From: Acutalibacter muris
Lineage (GTDB): Bacteria; Bacillota; Clostridia; Oscillospirales; Acutalibacteraceae
Length of the DNA: 64,000 nt
NCBI RefSeq assembly: GCF_002201475.1
Contig: NZ_CP021422.1
Span: 620,001-684,000 of the forward strand
Direction of reading: 5' to 3'
A model generated the notes under the pieces. That model worked only from the letters and a program-made list of their open reading frames with translations. It had not been told where the DNA came from and did no database searches. The position numbers and the translations under genes were made by a program. Below, one piece after another: positions 27,795 through 36,114 of the stretch (its first letter is position 1; the number at the start of each line of letters is the position of its first letter).

Positions 27795-28274
27795 TTAGGA
27801 ATTTACCCATACATCTATTTCGTCCTTCGTTGGGACTTCAAAGATAGACTCGAATTTATCAGCAAGTCCTTCATCAACATAATACGCATCAGATTCGTGA
27901 TTTAAAACATCCTGATTTCTTTTTTGAATTCTTCTGTTCCACTCAACCGAATCAACATCCAAATAATAGAATTCATAATCAATATGTCTTGATGTGTAAT
28001 ACTCTTTCGCGTATTCACGTTCTTTCCTGGTCCAGAACCCCCAGTCTAAAACCACGTTAATTCCTGATTCTGCAATCTCAACAGATTTTGCATATTGGTA
28101 TGCCTTTATTCTTTCAACATAGTAATCATGTTTTTCTCCGGCATCCTGTCCAAACACCGACAACATTATTTCATCAATTGAAAGAATCACTGCTTTGTGT
28201 GTTGATCTGATTTTATTGGCATAAGTACTTTTTCCGCTGCAGAGCTTGCCACACATAATAAAAACCTTAGACAT
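27795..28274 (-). CDS. Small P-loop kinase-like ATP-binding protein
   Basis: 159 residues with Walker A GKLCSGKST near residue 9, a DxGFW segment (NVVLDWGFWTRKERE) and an Arg-rich lid (WNRRIQKRNQD), the layout of AAA_33/zeta-like or chloramphenicol-phosphotransferase-like kinases acting on small molecules. I chose ATG 28274 because GGAGG lies 6 nt upstream. It is a single gene, AT-rich compared with neighbours and without an antitoxin partner, so a toxin role is not supported. Substrate unknown; antibiotic or nucleotide phosphorylation are possible. Confidence 0.65.
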   Translation of the reverse strand: MSKVFIMCGKLCSGKSTYANKIRSTHKAVILSIDEIMLSVFGQDAGEKHDYYVERIKAYQYAKSVEIAESGINVVLDWGFWTRKEREYAKEYYTSRHIDYEFYYLDVDSVEWNRRIQKRNQDVLNHESDAYYVDEGLADKFESIFEVPTKDEIDVWVNS

Positions 28275-28373
28275 TAGTCCCTCCATAAATATCGATTTAT
28301 CGGTTTGTACTGGGGGAAATTATACCATACCCAATTACGAAAAGCAATCCCCCGTTCTACGTCCGTTCCGCCT

Positions 28374-28456
28374 ATCCAGACGGTCAAGGGGCGAGTAGTA
28401 TTTTTTCGCAAAGAACGCGAAAAAATCTCCGCTCTTAACCCCTTGACCGTCTGGAT
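28374..28456. repeat. 83-bp nested palindrome
   Basis: An 18-bp perfect inverted repeat (ATCCAGACGGTCAAGGGG at 28374-28391 and its complement at 28439-28456) encloses a second hairpin, ATTTTTTCGC-N7-GCGAAAAAAT (28400-28426). It has no coding function I can see and looks like a miniature mobile element or a large terminator. Confidence 0.6.
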
Positions 28457-28500
28457 TTTTGCCGTTGCCATAGCGTTGCAAAGGCCCTGTGGCTGCTGTC

Positions 28501-28653
28501 CTACAATACTGCGACACCATCCGGGCGCTGTACAGTGTGCCGGGCATTTACATCGAGAAAATCGAGCGCATCAACAATCTGGCCCAGCGGTACGACCCGG
28601 GGACGGTCTATGAGGAGGTCTTTATTTCAAACTACGACCCCTTGCATTGCTAA
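28501..28653 (+). pseudogene. C-terminal fragment of an element protein
   Basis: An open frame ending in TAA encodes YCDTIRALYSVPGIYIEKIE and later EEVFISNYDPLHC. It has no start codon or ribosome site and abuts the nested palindrome. The sequence looks like the tail of a conjugative-element accessory protein; I do not recognise the family with confidence. Confidence 0.4.
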
Positions 28654-29390
28654 TTTTCACTGAGCACCTTAACTGTATCCACAACACTCACCTGCCCTGC
28701 CTCCCGAAAGAACTGGCTGAGCAGATGGACATGCCCGGCGCCTATCAGCAGCAGTACCCGCTCGTCCGGCGCCTGAAACAATGCCGTGGTATTCTTCCAG
28801 ATGCGCAGGTTGCGGTAATACCAGTACTGGCCCACCCAGCCCGCACCTACTGGCCAAGTGCCATCGTCCAGCTTGGCGAATTCCAAGTATGTCTGATGGT
28901 CTGCCGCACAGTACTCTGGCCGGTTCATATAAATGAAGTGCTCCAGTAGGGTGGAAGCTTCCATGTGCTGCTGCTCCTGGTTAAACCTCTCCTCATTGTG
29001 GCGATTTAGTTCCTCAACATGCTCTGAAGGGTTATCCGCCATCCACTGGAAGACGCTGCCCACGCCAGGCACCGCCATGTTCCAATCCACGCAGTGCAGC
29101 CGGTCATGCCTCATATGCTCCGCCAGCCGGAACCCAAGCTGGTATACCTCACTGATGCCTAGTTCCTTTTCCCTGCGCAGATAAGCCTGGTATTCCTCCT
29201 GCAGCTGGCCACTGTATTCCTGGGCATCCTCCACTGCTATCTTAGTAGGCTTGAAATGTGCCAGGACTTCCACCAGCTTCAACACCTCCTGCTGACGCTG
29301 GCTTGAGAGGATGTCCGATTTGAGCTTGAACTGATCGCTGTTTCCGAAGCTTTTGAAATGAAATGTCCCCAATATCATAAGTTCCTGCAT
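28650..29390 (-). CDS. DUF5694 protein (TraB/Tiki-like fold candidate)
   Basis: 246 residues. The opening ILGTFHFKSFG, the KPTKIAVED segment and the C-terminal IGAGHVHLL recall DUF5694 and the wider TraB/Tiki superfamily, in which a GxxH near the C-terminus and acidic residues near the N-terminus form a possible metal site. There is no signal peptide or membrane helix. ATG 29390 has GGAGG 8 nt upstream. Function unknown; hydrolase activity is a family guess. It is intact amid decayed neighbours. Confidence 0.65.
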   Translation of the reverse strand: MQELMILGTFHFKSFGNSDQFKLKSDILSSQRQQEVLKLVEVLAHFKPTKIAVEDAQEYSGQLQEEYQAYLRREKELGISEVYQLGFRLAEHMRHDRLHCVDWNMAVPGVGSVFQWMADNPSEHVEELNRHNEERFNQEQQHMEASTLLEHFIYMNRPEYCAADHQTYLEFAKLDDGTWPVGAGWVGQYWYYRNLRIWKNTTALFQAPDERVLLLIGAGHVHLLSQFFREAGQVSVVDTVKVLSEN

Positions 29391-29648
29391 AGTTTGGCCT
29401 CCAATTATTTTTCGTTTATTATACAATATTTATTATAGAAAAGCAATAACAGGAGCTGCCATTGAGGACACCGTAAGGTAATTGTGATTTTTATTATCTG
29501 CTTGAACGTATCCTTTCCATAGTTATGCAGCCTTTCCCAAATGGCCGCCAGCGAGGGGCTGTTCAGCGGTACATCGGCCACCACCTTTGCGCCCAACGAG
29601 GCCATGACCCGAGGGATGTTTGTGGCCGTGCTGGGGAACAAGACCAAA

Positions 29649-29675
29649 TTTCACTCATGAGTGAAACTTTTTTGA
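29649..29675 (+). terminator. Palindrome with T run inside the broken SLH gene
   Basis: TTTCACTCATGAGTGAAA (29649-29666) is an 18-bp perfect palindrome followed by CTTTTTT. It contains the TGA that ends the first SLH fragment and may be part of the same insertion as HE3. Confidence 0.5.
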
Positions 29676-29704
29676 TTTAATACTCAAACCCCATAATAGA
29701 TGCT

Positions 29705-29757
29705 AAGAGTTTTACGAAGTAAAACTCGGCAACTTAACCGAACGAAAGTGAGGTTAA
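29705..29757 (-). repeat. Hairpin element HE3 (reverse orientation)
   Basis: Read on the minus strand: an outer TTAACC...GGTTAA stem, then AAGTTGCCGAGTTTTAC-TTC-GTAAAACTCTT. The GCCGAGTTT...AAACTCTT core equals that of HE2 and HE4. It lies between the two SLH fragments. Confidence 0.62.
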
Positions 29758-30313
29758 TGTTGGCGGCAGCGGCGGAAAGCTGGACCCCAGCGGCACAGCC
29801 ACCAGGGCGCAGGTGGCGCAGATCTTCTACAGCAGCCGGGAACTGCTGGCGAACGGAAGTAGTGGGGACCCCCAGCCGCCTGCTCCCTCTCCCAGCCCGG
29901 ATGTAACGCCCAGCCCCTCGCCTTCTCCCAGCCCGGATGCGCCGAAGATTGAGATTACAGACGAGGTCAGGGATAAGCTCAAGCCCAATCAGGACCCGGA
30001 GAAGATTCTGGATTATGTGTTGAATGGGAAAAACGATGACCCCACTTTCTCCTATGATGGCACGACCGCTAAGTGGGACCCCACACTGCTGGATTCATCG
30101 GATTGTGCTATCGTCCCAGCGGGGAGTTGGGAAACGGCAAAGGAAGAAGACGGATATTCCGTCTTACTCTACCACCCAGCAGATAAACCTGACAGCCAGA
30201 AAATGCAAGAAATAAAAGCGGCGCTCAACCTGACCCGCCCGGTTTCCCGGACTCCGATGAGGAAGAAGATCAGGAGTACGGCGGCATGGTAATGAATATG
30301 TAGGGGAGGGAGC

Positions 30314-31258
30314 ATCATTAGCGCAACGATCGCGGCGGCACTGAAAAAGATAGCGGTTTCACTCCTGCTGGACAAGCGGAATTGGGACAAGATCGTCTGC
30401 CTGATTCTGGCCTTTTTCGCAATCTTCATACTGCCCGGCGCGGCGGTAGCGTCCTTTTTCAGTCGGGACGATATCGACTTTGCAGCGCCTGGACTGACCG
30501 AAGAAATAATTCAAGACCTTACCCCGGAGGAAGTGGCGGAGCTGCAATTTGTGGAGGATACCGTCAAAGCCCTCCACTCCGCTATGACCGGCAGAACGCC
30601 TGAGCAGATCAAAGCCGCCGAGGTGCTGTACATACTGGCGCTTTCGGAGTATTCCAAAGAGCCTGGGTTTGTTGCAAAGCTGGTGGGGTGTTTCGCGGAC
30701 GGTCAGACAGATGAGCAGCTTATTGCCGAGGTCAACGCTGTGTTCGGTACTGACCTTGACCCGGAGGACTTCTCGGCAATCATGAATTACGCCAATCATC
30801 AACTGGTGGAGGTTGCCAAAGCCCAGCTGGGAAATGTGGGCGGCGAACCCTATTGGAGCTGGTACGGTTTTCCCAGCCGGGTAGAGTGTGTGCGCCCGAC
30901 ATTGGACTTCGTCCAAGTCGCCGAGTTTGTCGGCGTTCGCTCCGCGAAGCCGCGCAAACTCTTTGATAGCCATTGTGATTTTTAATTCGCTGTCTGCGGA
31001 GACTGGGTAGACTGGTTCAAAAACAAAGACCAATGGCTGGAGGGCAGCGCAACCCCGGACTCTGGCTGCATCATTTTCTTTGACTGGCCGGATGAGTACG
31101 GTGTCCAGGACGGCAGTTCCGACCATGTAGGCATCGTGGAAAAGGTCGAAGGAGGCCGGGTGTACACCATTGAGGGAAACTCCGGCGATGCCTGTGAGCG
31201 GAACAGTTACCCCATCGGCAACTACCAGATTTTGGGGTATGGAACGCCAATGTTGTAA
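30314..31258 (+). pseudogene. CHAP-domain conjugation peptidase gene, active site replaced by a hairpin element
   Basis: The N-terminal part (a transmembrane helix around IVCLILAFFAIFILPGAA, then a helical domain) runs to PYWSWYGFPSRVE, where CHAP proteins continue with the catalytic WCACF. Here HE4 follows with two frame changes and a stop at 30983. The C-terminal CHAP half resumes (DWVDWFKNKDQW, IIFFDW, SSDHVGIVEKV with its His) to 31258. The catalytic Cys block is gone. ATC/ATT stands where a start would be expected after GGGAGG. In intact elements such proteins open peptidoglycan for DNA transfer. Confidence 0.7.
30902..30964 (+). repeat. Hairpin element HE4
   Basis: TTGGAC-TTC-GTCCAA (30902-30916), then GTCGCCGAGTTTG. 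GAGTTTG (30923-30929) pairs with CAAACTC (30955-30961), enclosing CGGC-g-TTCGC-TCC-GCGAA-GCCG. The architecture is the same as in HE2. Confidence 0.65.
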
Positions 31259-31368
31259 AGGATTGGAAGTGATATAATGCCAGATGATAACAAAGCAAGT
31301 GGTACTACCTACTATCCCATCAGGACGTCGGGAGGCAGATGTACTAAAATAATAAGGAGGTTCACGTT

Positions 31369-31536
31369 ATGGAAAACACAAGAACAATGGCCATTCAGAT
31401 GCCCGAGGAAACCTATCAGCGGCTGAAAGCCTACCTCAAGCGGCATCAGGTCAAGCAGAAGGATTTCGTCACCCGGCTGGTGGAGCGGGCGATGGAGAAG
31501 GAGGACGGCTCCGCGCCGGAGGGCGGCAATGAGTAG
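31369..31536 (+). CDS. Small ribbon-helix-helix-like protein
   Basis: 55 residues beginning MENTRTMAIQMPEETYQRLK. The short strand (TMAIQMP) followed by two amphipathic helices and a charged tail fits a ribbon-helix-helix (CopG/Arc-like) DNA-binding fold. AAGGAGG lies 8 nt upstream of the ATG. It sits behind the broken CHAP gene and ahead of the Rpn nuclease gene, which has its own promoter. Such proteins often regulate transfer genes or act as antitoxins; no toxin is paired here. Confidence 0.6.
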   Translation: MENTRTMAIQMPEETYQRLKAYLKRHQVKQKDFVTRLVERAMEKEDGSAPEGGNE

Positions 31537-31546
31537 GCAAAAACAG

Positions 31547-31575
31547 TTGCTTTTTAGGCCGGATTCGGGTATAAT
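31547..31575 (+). promoter_or_regulatory. Promoter of the Rpn-like nuclease gene
   Basis: TTGCTT (31547-31552), 17-nt spacer, TATAAT (31570-31575), 25 nt before the GTG start. A strong vegetative promoter. Confidence 0.75.
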
Positions 31576-31599
31576 ATTTGTAGAGAGAAGGTGGTTCCC

Positions 31600-32469
31600 G
31601 TGAGCGTCAGCATAGAAGATATCAACTTGTCCAATGACCTGGTCTTCTCAGAGGTCATGCGCCAGCCAGAGAATGTCAAGCCGTTTCTGGAGGCGGTGCT
31701 TGAGAAGAAGATTGCGGATATCACCTATATCGAGCGTCAGCAGGACATGAAGGACGGCATCAACCTACACGGTATCCGGCTGGATGTGGCTTTGGCCGAC
31801 GCCGATGAAACTCGCTATGACATTGAGATGCAGACCGGCCACGCATATGATTTGGAGCGGCGTATCCGATTCTACCAGAGCAGCATTGACCGCAGGACGC
31901 TGGAACCTGCTGAGAGCTACCGGCAGCTCAAAGAAAGTTACATTATTTTCATCTGCACGGACGACTACTATGGCCGGGGACTGGCGCTTTATAAGCGCAA
32001 GAGCGTTATCGAGGGCGCTGAGGACCTGACGTACAAAGACGGCTCTCATGCCTACATTCTGAATGCCGCGTTTACGGTTAGGAACATGAGCGAACCGGCG
32101 CTGGAGTTTCTGCGGTATGTCAACGCGAGGTATCGAAAGCTGGCAATTGACATTTCAGGCTCGAAGTATTTATCGCAAATAGACCGGGCGGTGGAGGACA
32201 TAAAAGCCGACAAAGGAAAGGTGGAGAGATTTATGACCCTGGCGGCGAAGCTGAAAGATGTGCGGATCGACGCGCGTAGGGAAGGGTTTGAGGAAGGTAT
32301 AAAAAAAGGTATAGAAAAAGGCCGCGTAGCTGGGCGGGCTGAAGGCGAGCGTAGTGCAATGGTTGGCCTGATCAAACGGATGCTGGAGCGGCATAAATCT
32401 CTGGAAGAAATTGCCGATATTTGTGCCCTGGATCTGGATGAAGTCAAAAAAATCGCGGAGGGTGAGTAG
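31600..32469 (+). CDS. Rpn-family PD-(D/E)XK nuclease
   Basis: 289 residues. The N-terminal half has the Rpn/PDDEXK_2 pattern: NDLVFSEVMRQPENVKPFLE, then RLDVALADADETRYDIEMQT with the D...ExQ catalytic core, then RIRFYQSSIDRR. The C-terminal part is a Lys/Arg-rich helix ending in a small helical motif (HKSLEEIADICALDLDEVKK). Rpn proteins are DNA endonucleases linked to recombination or phage defence. GTG 31600 has AAGGTGG 5 nt upstream; GTG 31591 overlaps that site. Complete and probably expressed. Confidence 0.82.
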   Translation: MSVSIEDINLSNDLVFSEVMRQPENVKPFLEAVLEKKIADITYIERQQDMKDGINLHGIRLDVALADADETRYDIEMQTGHAYDLERRIRFYQSSIDRRTLEPAESYRQLKESYIIFICTDDYYGRGLALYKRKSVIEGAEDLTYKDGSHAYILNAAFTVRNMSEPALEFLRYVNARYRKLAIDISGSKYLSQIDRAVEDIKADKGKVERFMTLAAKLKDVRIDARREGFEEGIKKGIEKGRVAGRAEGERSAMVGLIKRMLERHKSLEEIADICALDLDEVKKIAEGE

Positions 32470-32540
32470 GCGTCGACCCCTGCGAAACTGTTCCTCAAAA
32501 GTGGCATCTTTTTTGTAATAGTTGTTTTTACAGTTTCTCA

Positions 32541-32620
32541 ATGGGACGTAAAGCCGCATAAATACTGGCTTTTTTGAGAATGAAAAGCCCGCAGGCATCT
32601 TTTTTGTATGGTCGTCCCAT
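32541..32620. repeat. Structured repeat, copy 2
   Basis: ATGGGACG (32541-32548) and CGTCCCAT (32613-32620) close an 80-nt structure. Inside, AAAGCC-N11-GGCTTT forms a hairpin and the sequence matches copy 1 (26159-26224) over about 65 nt. It lies 71 nt after the nuclease gene. Confidence 0.6.
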
Positions 32621-32646
32621 CCTAGGAAAACCAAAAAAATATTTGG

Positions 32647-32693
32647 GCAAAAAACCGCGTAAGGGTGGCACTTCATAAAGAAGTGCCACCCTT
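32647..32693 (-). terminator. Terminator at the left edge of the mobilizable unit
   Basis: AAGGGTGGCACTTC and GAAGTGCCACCCTT form a 14-bp stem with a 5-nt loop. Read on the minus strand it is followed by ACGCGGTTTTTTGC, the same 14 nt that follow the hairpin at 44291-44323. It can end the serine recombinase transcript. Confidence 0.75.
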
Positions 32694-32729
32694 CGGGCTA
32701 CCTGTAAAGAAATCTCTCTATGTGGGACG

Positions 32730-34415
32730 CTATGCCGTCCTTTTCTTGCGCTTCTGCATGGCCTGATAGTAGGCCATATATTCCCGTTCCAGCGTTTCCG
32801 GCTCCGGCGCTGTCCAAAGACCGATGGTGCTGTAGTAGATGTCCACCTGCTGATGCCGCTTGCCGTCTATCTTCTCCGGCTTGGATACCACAATCTTGTC
32901 AATGAACTCGTGGACGATTTCAGGCGTCAATTCCGTCAGCCGGGTCACCTGTCTGGCCCGCTGGATGAACTTCTGCAAATCATCGGCTTTATCGGCGGTG
33001 GCGTTCAAGCTGTTCTCCAACGCTGGAATATCCACTTTCAACTGCCGCTGTTCATTTTCCAGCGATACTGTCAGCGTGGCGAAACGCTCCTCGGACAACA
33101 GGCCCTTGGTCATGTCCTCATAGCTTTTCTGAATAAGCTGGTCAATCTCCGCTACCCGCTGTTTGGCCTTATCCAACTCCCGGCGCTTGGCAGTCAGCTC
33201 TTTCTTCTCTTGCAGGCCAAACCGCTCCATCTGCTCCTGGGCAAACCGCTTTTCGTAGACCTGGATGTACCACAACAACCTTTGTAGGCCCTCCAACACC
33301 AACTGCCCCACAACGCTTTCCCTGATATAGTGAGCGGAGCATACGTTGGAATTTTTGCGGTAACTGGAACAGAAGAAATAGGCTTGCGGCTGTTTGCTGC
33401 TCTTACTGCTCCCGTAATACAGCTTCTCCCCACAGTCAGCGCAATAGAGAAGCCCGGAGAACATGCTCACAATGCCGGTTCGATTCGGTCTGCGGCGGTG
33501 CTGGCGGAGGTTTTGCACAATGGTAAAGGTTTCCCTGTCAATGATGGCGGGATGAGTGTCGGGGAACACCTTCCATTCCTCCTGCGGCCTGTCCAACTGC
33601 TTTTTCAGCTTGAAAGACTGGCGGCAGGTACGGAAATTGATGGTATCGCCCACATACTCCTGCCTGTCCAGAATGCCCGCCACTGTGCCAGAACTCCAGT
33701 TACAGGGATGTGCAGGAGGTTTGGTCGGGCAATTGATACCCACGCTTTGAAAATACTCGCTGGGGGTCATCACGCCCTCAGAGCGCAGTTTCTTGGCGAT
33801 TTGCGTAGGCCCCAGGCCGCTGATCGACAACTGGAAGATTTGCCGCACTATCTCTGTCGCCGGCTCGTCCACGATCCACTTGTTCTTGTCCTCCGGGGAT
33901 TTCTTGTAGCCGTAGGGCGCACTGGTGGTCAGCGGTATCCCGGCGTTGCCCCGGCTCTGCATGACACGGCGTACCTTGTCGCTCGTATTTTTTGCGTGCC
34001 ATTCATTAAACAGGTCTTGCATTGGCACGATGTCGCTTACTCCGTTGGCGGTGTCAATGTTGTCCATGATGGCGATATAGCGGATATTCAGCCGGACAAA
34101 ATCTTCTTCCAGAAGTTGGCCAACCACAAGGCGGTTGCGGCCCAGCCGGGAATGGTCTTTGACCACCAAATTTGCCACAAGGCCCTGTTCAGCCAGTTCC
34201 ATGATCTCCATGAAGGCCGGCCTTGCGAACGTAACACCCGAGTACCCATCATCGAACATGAACCGGGGGTTAGGCAGATGGTTGTCTGCGGCAAATTTCT
34301 CCAAAATAGCTTTTTGATTCTGGATGCTACCTGAGATACCCTCTTTTTCGTCATCACGAGACAATCTGGCATAAAGAACAGTGATTCTCTGCTCGTTTGG
34401 CTGCTTTTTCTTCAA
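32730..34415 (-). CDS. Large serine recombinase (TnpX-like)
   Basis: 561 residues. The resolvase domain opens with ITVLYARLSRDDE, Ser19 being the nucleophile, and DHSRLGRNR is the second active-site loop. A recombinase domain (SAPYGYKKSPEDKNKW), a zinc ribbon (LLYCADCGEKLYYG, CSSYRKNSNVCSAH), a coiled coil and a DUF4368-like C-terminus follow. Such enzymes excise and insert mobilizable transposons as circles, needing no host factor. The gene is intact, so the unit could still move. It is the last gene of a minus-strand run after MobC, relaxase and TnpW-like genes. Confidence 0.93.
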   Translation of the reverse strand: MKKKQPNEQRITVLYARLSRDDEKEGISGSIQNQKAILEKFAADNHLPNPRFMFDDGYSGVTFARPAFMEIMELAEQGLVANLVVKDHSRLGRNRLVVGQLLEEDFVRLNIRYIAIMDNIDTANGVSDIVPMQDLFNEWHAKNTSDKVRRVMQSRGNAGIPLTTSAPYGYKKSPEDKNKWIVDEPATEIVRQIFQLSISGLGPTQIAKKLRSEGVMTPSEYFQSVGINCPTKPPAHPCNWSSGTVAGILDRQEYVGDTINFRTCRQSFKLKKQLDRPQEEWKVFPDTHPAIIDRETFTIVQNLRQHRRRPNRTGIVSMFSGLLYCADCGEKLYYGSSKSSKQPQAYFFCSSYRKNSNVCSAHYIRESVVGQLVLEGLQRLLWYIQVYEKRFAQEQMERFGLQEKKELTAKRRELDKAKQRVAEIDQLIQKSYEDMTKGLLSEERFATLTVSLENEQRQLKVDIPALENSLNATADKADDLQKFIQRARQVTRLTELTPEIVHEFIDKIVVSKPEKIDGKRHQQVDIYYSTIGLWTAPEPETLEREYMAYYQAMQKRKKRTA

Positions 34416-34498
34416 AATATGCTCCTTTCCGCAGCCGGATGTGATATGAATTGCAAGGTACGATTATCATACCACATCCGGCGCAAGACTTCAACACT

Positions 34499-34771
34499 TT
34501 ACAGTGTGATATTTTGGTTGAGAATCCGATTTACTTTTCCCTCTGCGGTTTCAGTCGCTTTCTCACTGAAATGGGCGTAGACGGTGTAGACCGTCCCATC
34601 AATCTCCCGCTCAAAGCTGATGGGGTGGCTGTATTGATGTGCTCTCAGCCAGTCCAGCCGGTCAGTAGGGGATAAATCAGCAAGGAATATTGCCGTTTCT
34701 TCAACTTTTTTCATTACTTCATCGCAAATTTTTGCTTCCTGCTCGGTCAATTCCAACCTGATAATATTCAT
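34499..34771 (-). CDS. TnpW-like transposon protein
   Basis: 90 residues. The C-terminal half (FEREIDGTVYTVYAHFSEKA) resembles the short TnpW proteins found beside TnpX-type recombinases; the N-terminal half is an acidic helical extension (EQEAKICDEVMKKVEE). It overlaps the relaxase gene by 4 nt (ATGA), so it is translationally coupled to it. Function is unknown; family members have been proposed to help excision but this is not established. Confidence 0.6.
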   Translation of the reverse strand: MNIIRLELTEQEAKICDEVMKKVEETAIFLADLSPTDRLDWLRAHQYSHPISFEREIDGTVYTVYAHFSEKATETAEGKVNRILNQNITL

Positions 34772-36108
34772 CTGTTTCTTGCTCCTCTCGTTCGCTCCTG
34801 CCCCATCTGGCGGTGCTGCTCCTCGTTGGCGTAGACCATATCCATCGTGTCCTGGATTTTGATGGAGCGTTCCTCAACGCCGACATTCAGCTTCAATTTC
34901 TTGCGGCAGGCGGTGATTTGAACTGTCACGGCCTGTTTTTCGGCCCGCAACTGTTCTTTTTCAGCCGGTGACGCTCTGCGGATTTTGTTCTGCAACTGCT
35001 TCCGTTGATTGGTCAGCTCGTCCATTTCGCCTTGGAGGGCTTCACGGGCTGAAAGAAGATCGTCCAGTGTTTCAATGCGGGTTTTCGCCAGATAATCCAC
35101 CTGGGCGGTGATTTCGTCCAGCTTTCGCAGTTCCTCTTTCAAAAACGGGCTGGTGGGCTGATAGGTCGTCCCTTTGGGTAGGATGCCAAGCTGGTACTCC
35201 CAATAGAGGAACAACCGGTAAATGTGGGTGGTGCGCTGGAACGGAACATAGAACCGCAGTTCCTCTGGCAGCTCCGGGGCAAAATTGACGGTAGGGCGCT
35301 TATTGCCGAAGCTGGCTCGTGCGCCCAGGCTGCACCTGATATTCTCCGGCGTCCACCGCTCGTCCAGAGTGTCCAGGCGGGTGAAATGCTAGTACTGGGG
35401 CAGGCGTATCTTCCAATGCTTTCCAGTGAAGTCGGTGAGATAGCCCTTGCGCCGGAGAAACTTCTCCATCATCTCCACGGTACGGCTTCTGTTGACGGCC
35501 TCCCGCACGTCGGCCCGGTAGATGTTGTAGCGGGTGGGCTTGCCGCTCTGTTCGTCCAGCCAGACGGGGCGGCTGGGAGCCTTGCGGCCATCCTCTATGA
35601 CGGATAGCCCGTACTCCCGGCAAAGTCGGTCTGAGGTATCTCGGAGGCGCTGCTGTTCGGCTTTGGAGTAGTTGTACTTTTTGCCGTCCTTGAACGATAC
35701 CGAGTTGAAACAGAAATGGTTATGCAGATGGCCTTTGTCCAGGTGGGTGGTGACGATGACCTGAAACCTGTCGCCCCACATTTCATGGGCCAGCTTCACG
35801 CCGATCTCATGGCACCGCTCTGGGGTGACTTCTCCCGGTTTGAAGCTCTGATAGCCGTGCCATGCGATATAGTTATCCTCCTTGCCGTACCGTTGCTTGG
35901 TCAGGATCATCTGACGGAGCGCCGTCTGCTTTAGGCAGTTGATTGCGGTGACATACGAGCCGTCTGCGGTTTTCTGTGGGTTCTGGATGTACGAAAATAC
36001 GTTGAAAAAGTCCTCGGTGCCTTTGGGTACGGTTTTCTCCGGGTTCTCAACGTAGGCGATTAGGTCACCGAGCCGCCCCTTGATGTGCCATAGGCTGGTG
36101 GTAGCCAC
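34768..36108 (-). pseudogene. Relaxase (MobA/VirD2-like) interrupted by one amber codon
   Basis: Codons 1-239 encode a relaxase domain with the HxDKxHxHNH metal motif (THLDKGHLHNHFCFNSV) and a GTG start at 36108. TAG at 35391-35389 follows LPQY. The same frame then continues for 206 codons (HFTRLDTLDERWTPENIRCS, ending in a coiled coil) to the stop at 34768. Nothing else is damaged, so this is a single nonsense change, a sequencing error or a readthrough site. The N-terminal part alone retains the nicking motif. The protein would cleave oriT with MobC. Confidence 0.8.
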
Positions 36109-36114
36109 GTCGCA

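Larger units (their letters stand above)
29541..30303 (+). pseudogene. SLH-domain surface protein gene, broken by a hairpin element
   Basis: An SLH fragment (MAASEGLFSGTSATTFAPNE) ends at a TGA within a palindrome near 29660. After HE3 a further SLH piece resumes (GGSGGKLDPSGTATRAQVAQ), followed by a Pro/Ser linker and a tail. Near 30240 one base is missing from CCGGGT, after which the tail continues in another frame to YGGMVMNM and TAG. So there is one insertion and one frameshift. The protein would have been wall-bound; the tail resembles an element protein, suggesting an earlier fusion. Confidence 0.6.

Noticed and set aside
27795..28274. Zeta-type toxin gene
   Set aside because: The P-loop kinase has no adjacent antitoxin and the sequence is too general to claim toxicity.
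26100..31000. CRISPR-like array formed by the repeated hairpins
   Set aside because: Copies are unevenly spaced, occur in both orientations, lie inside coding frames and have variable stems; there are no spacers or cas genes.
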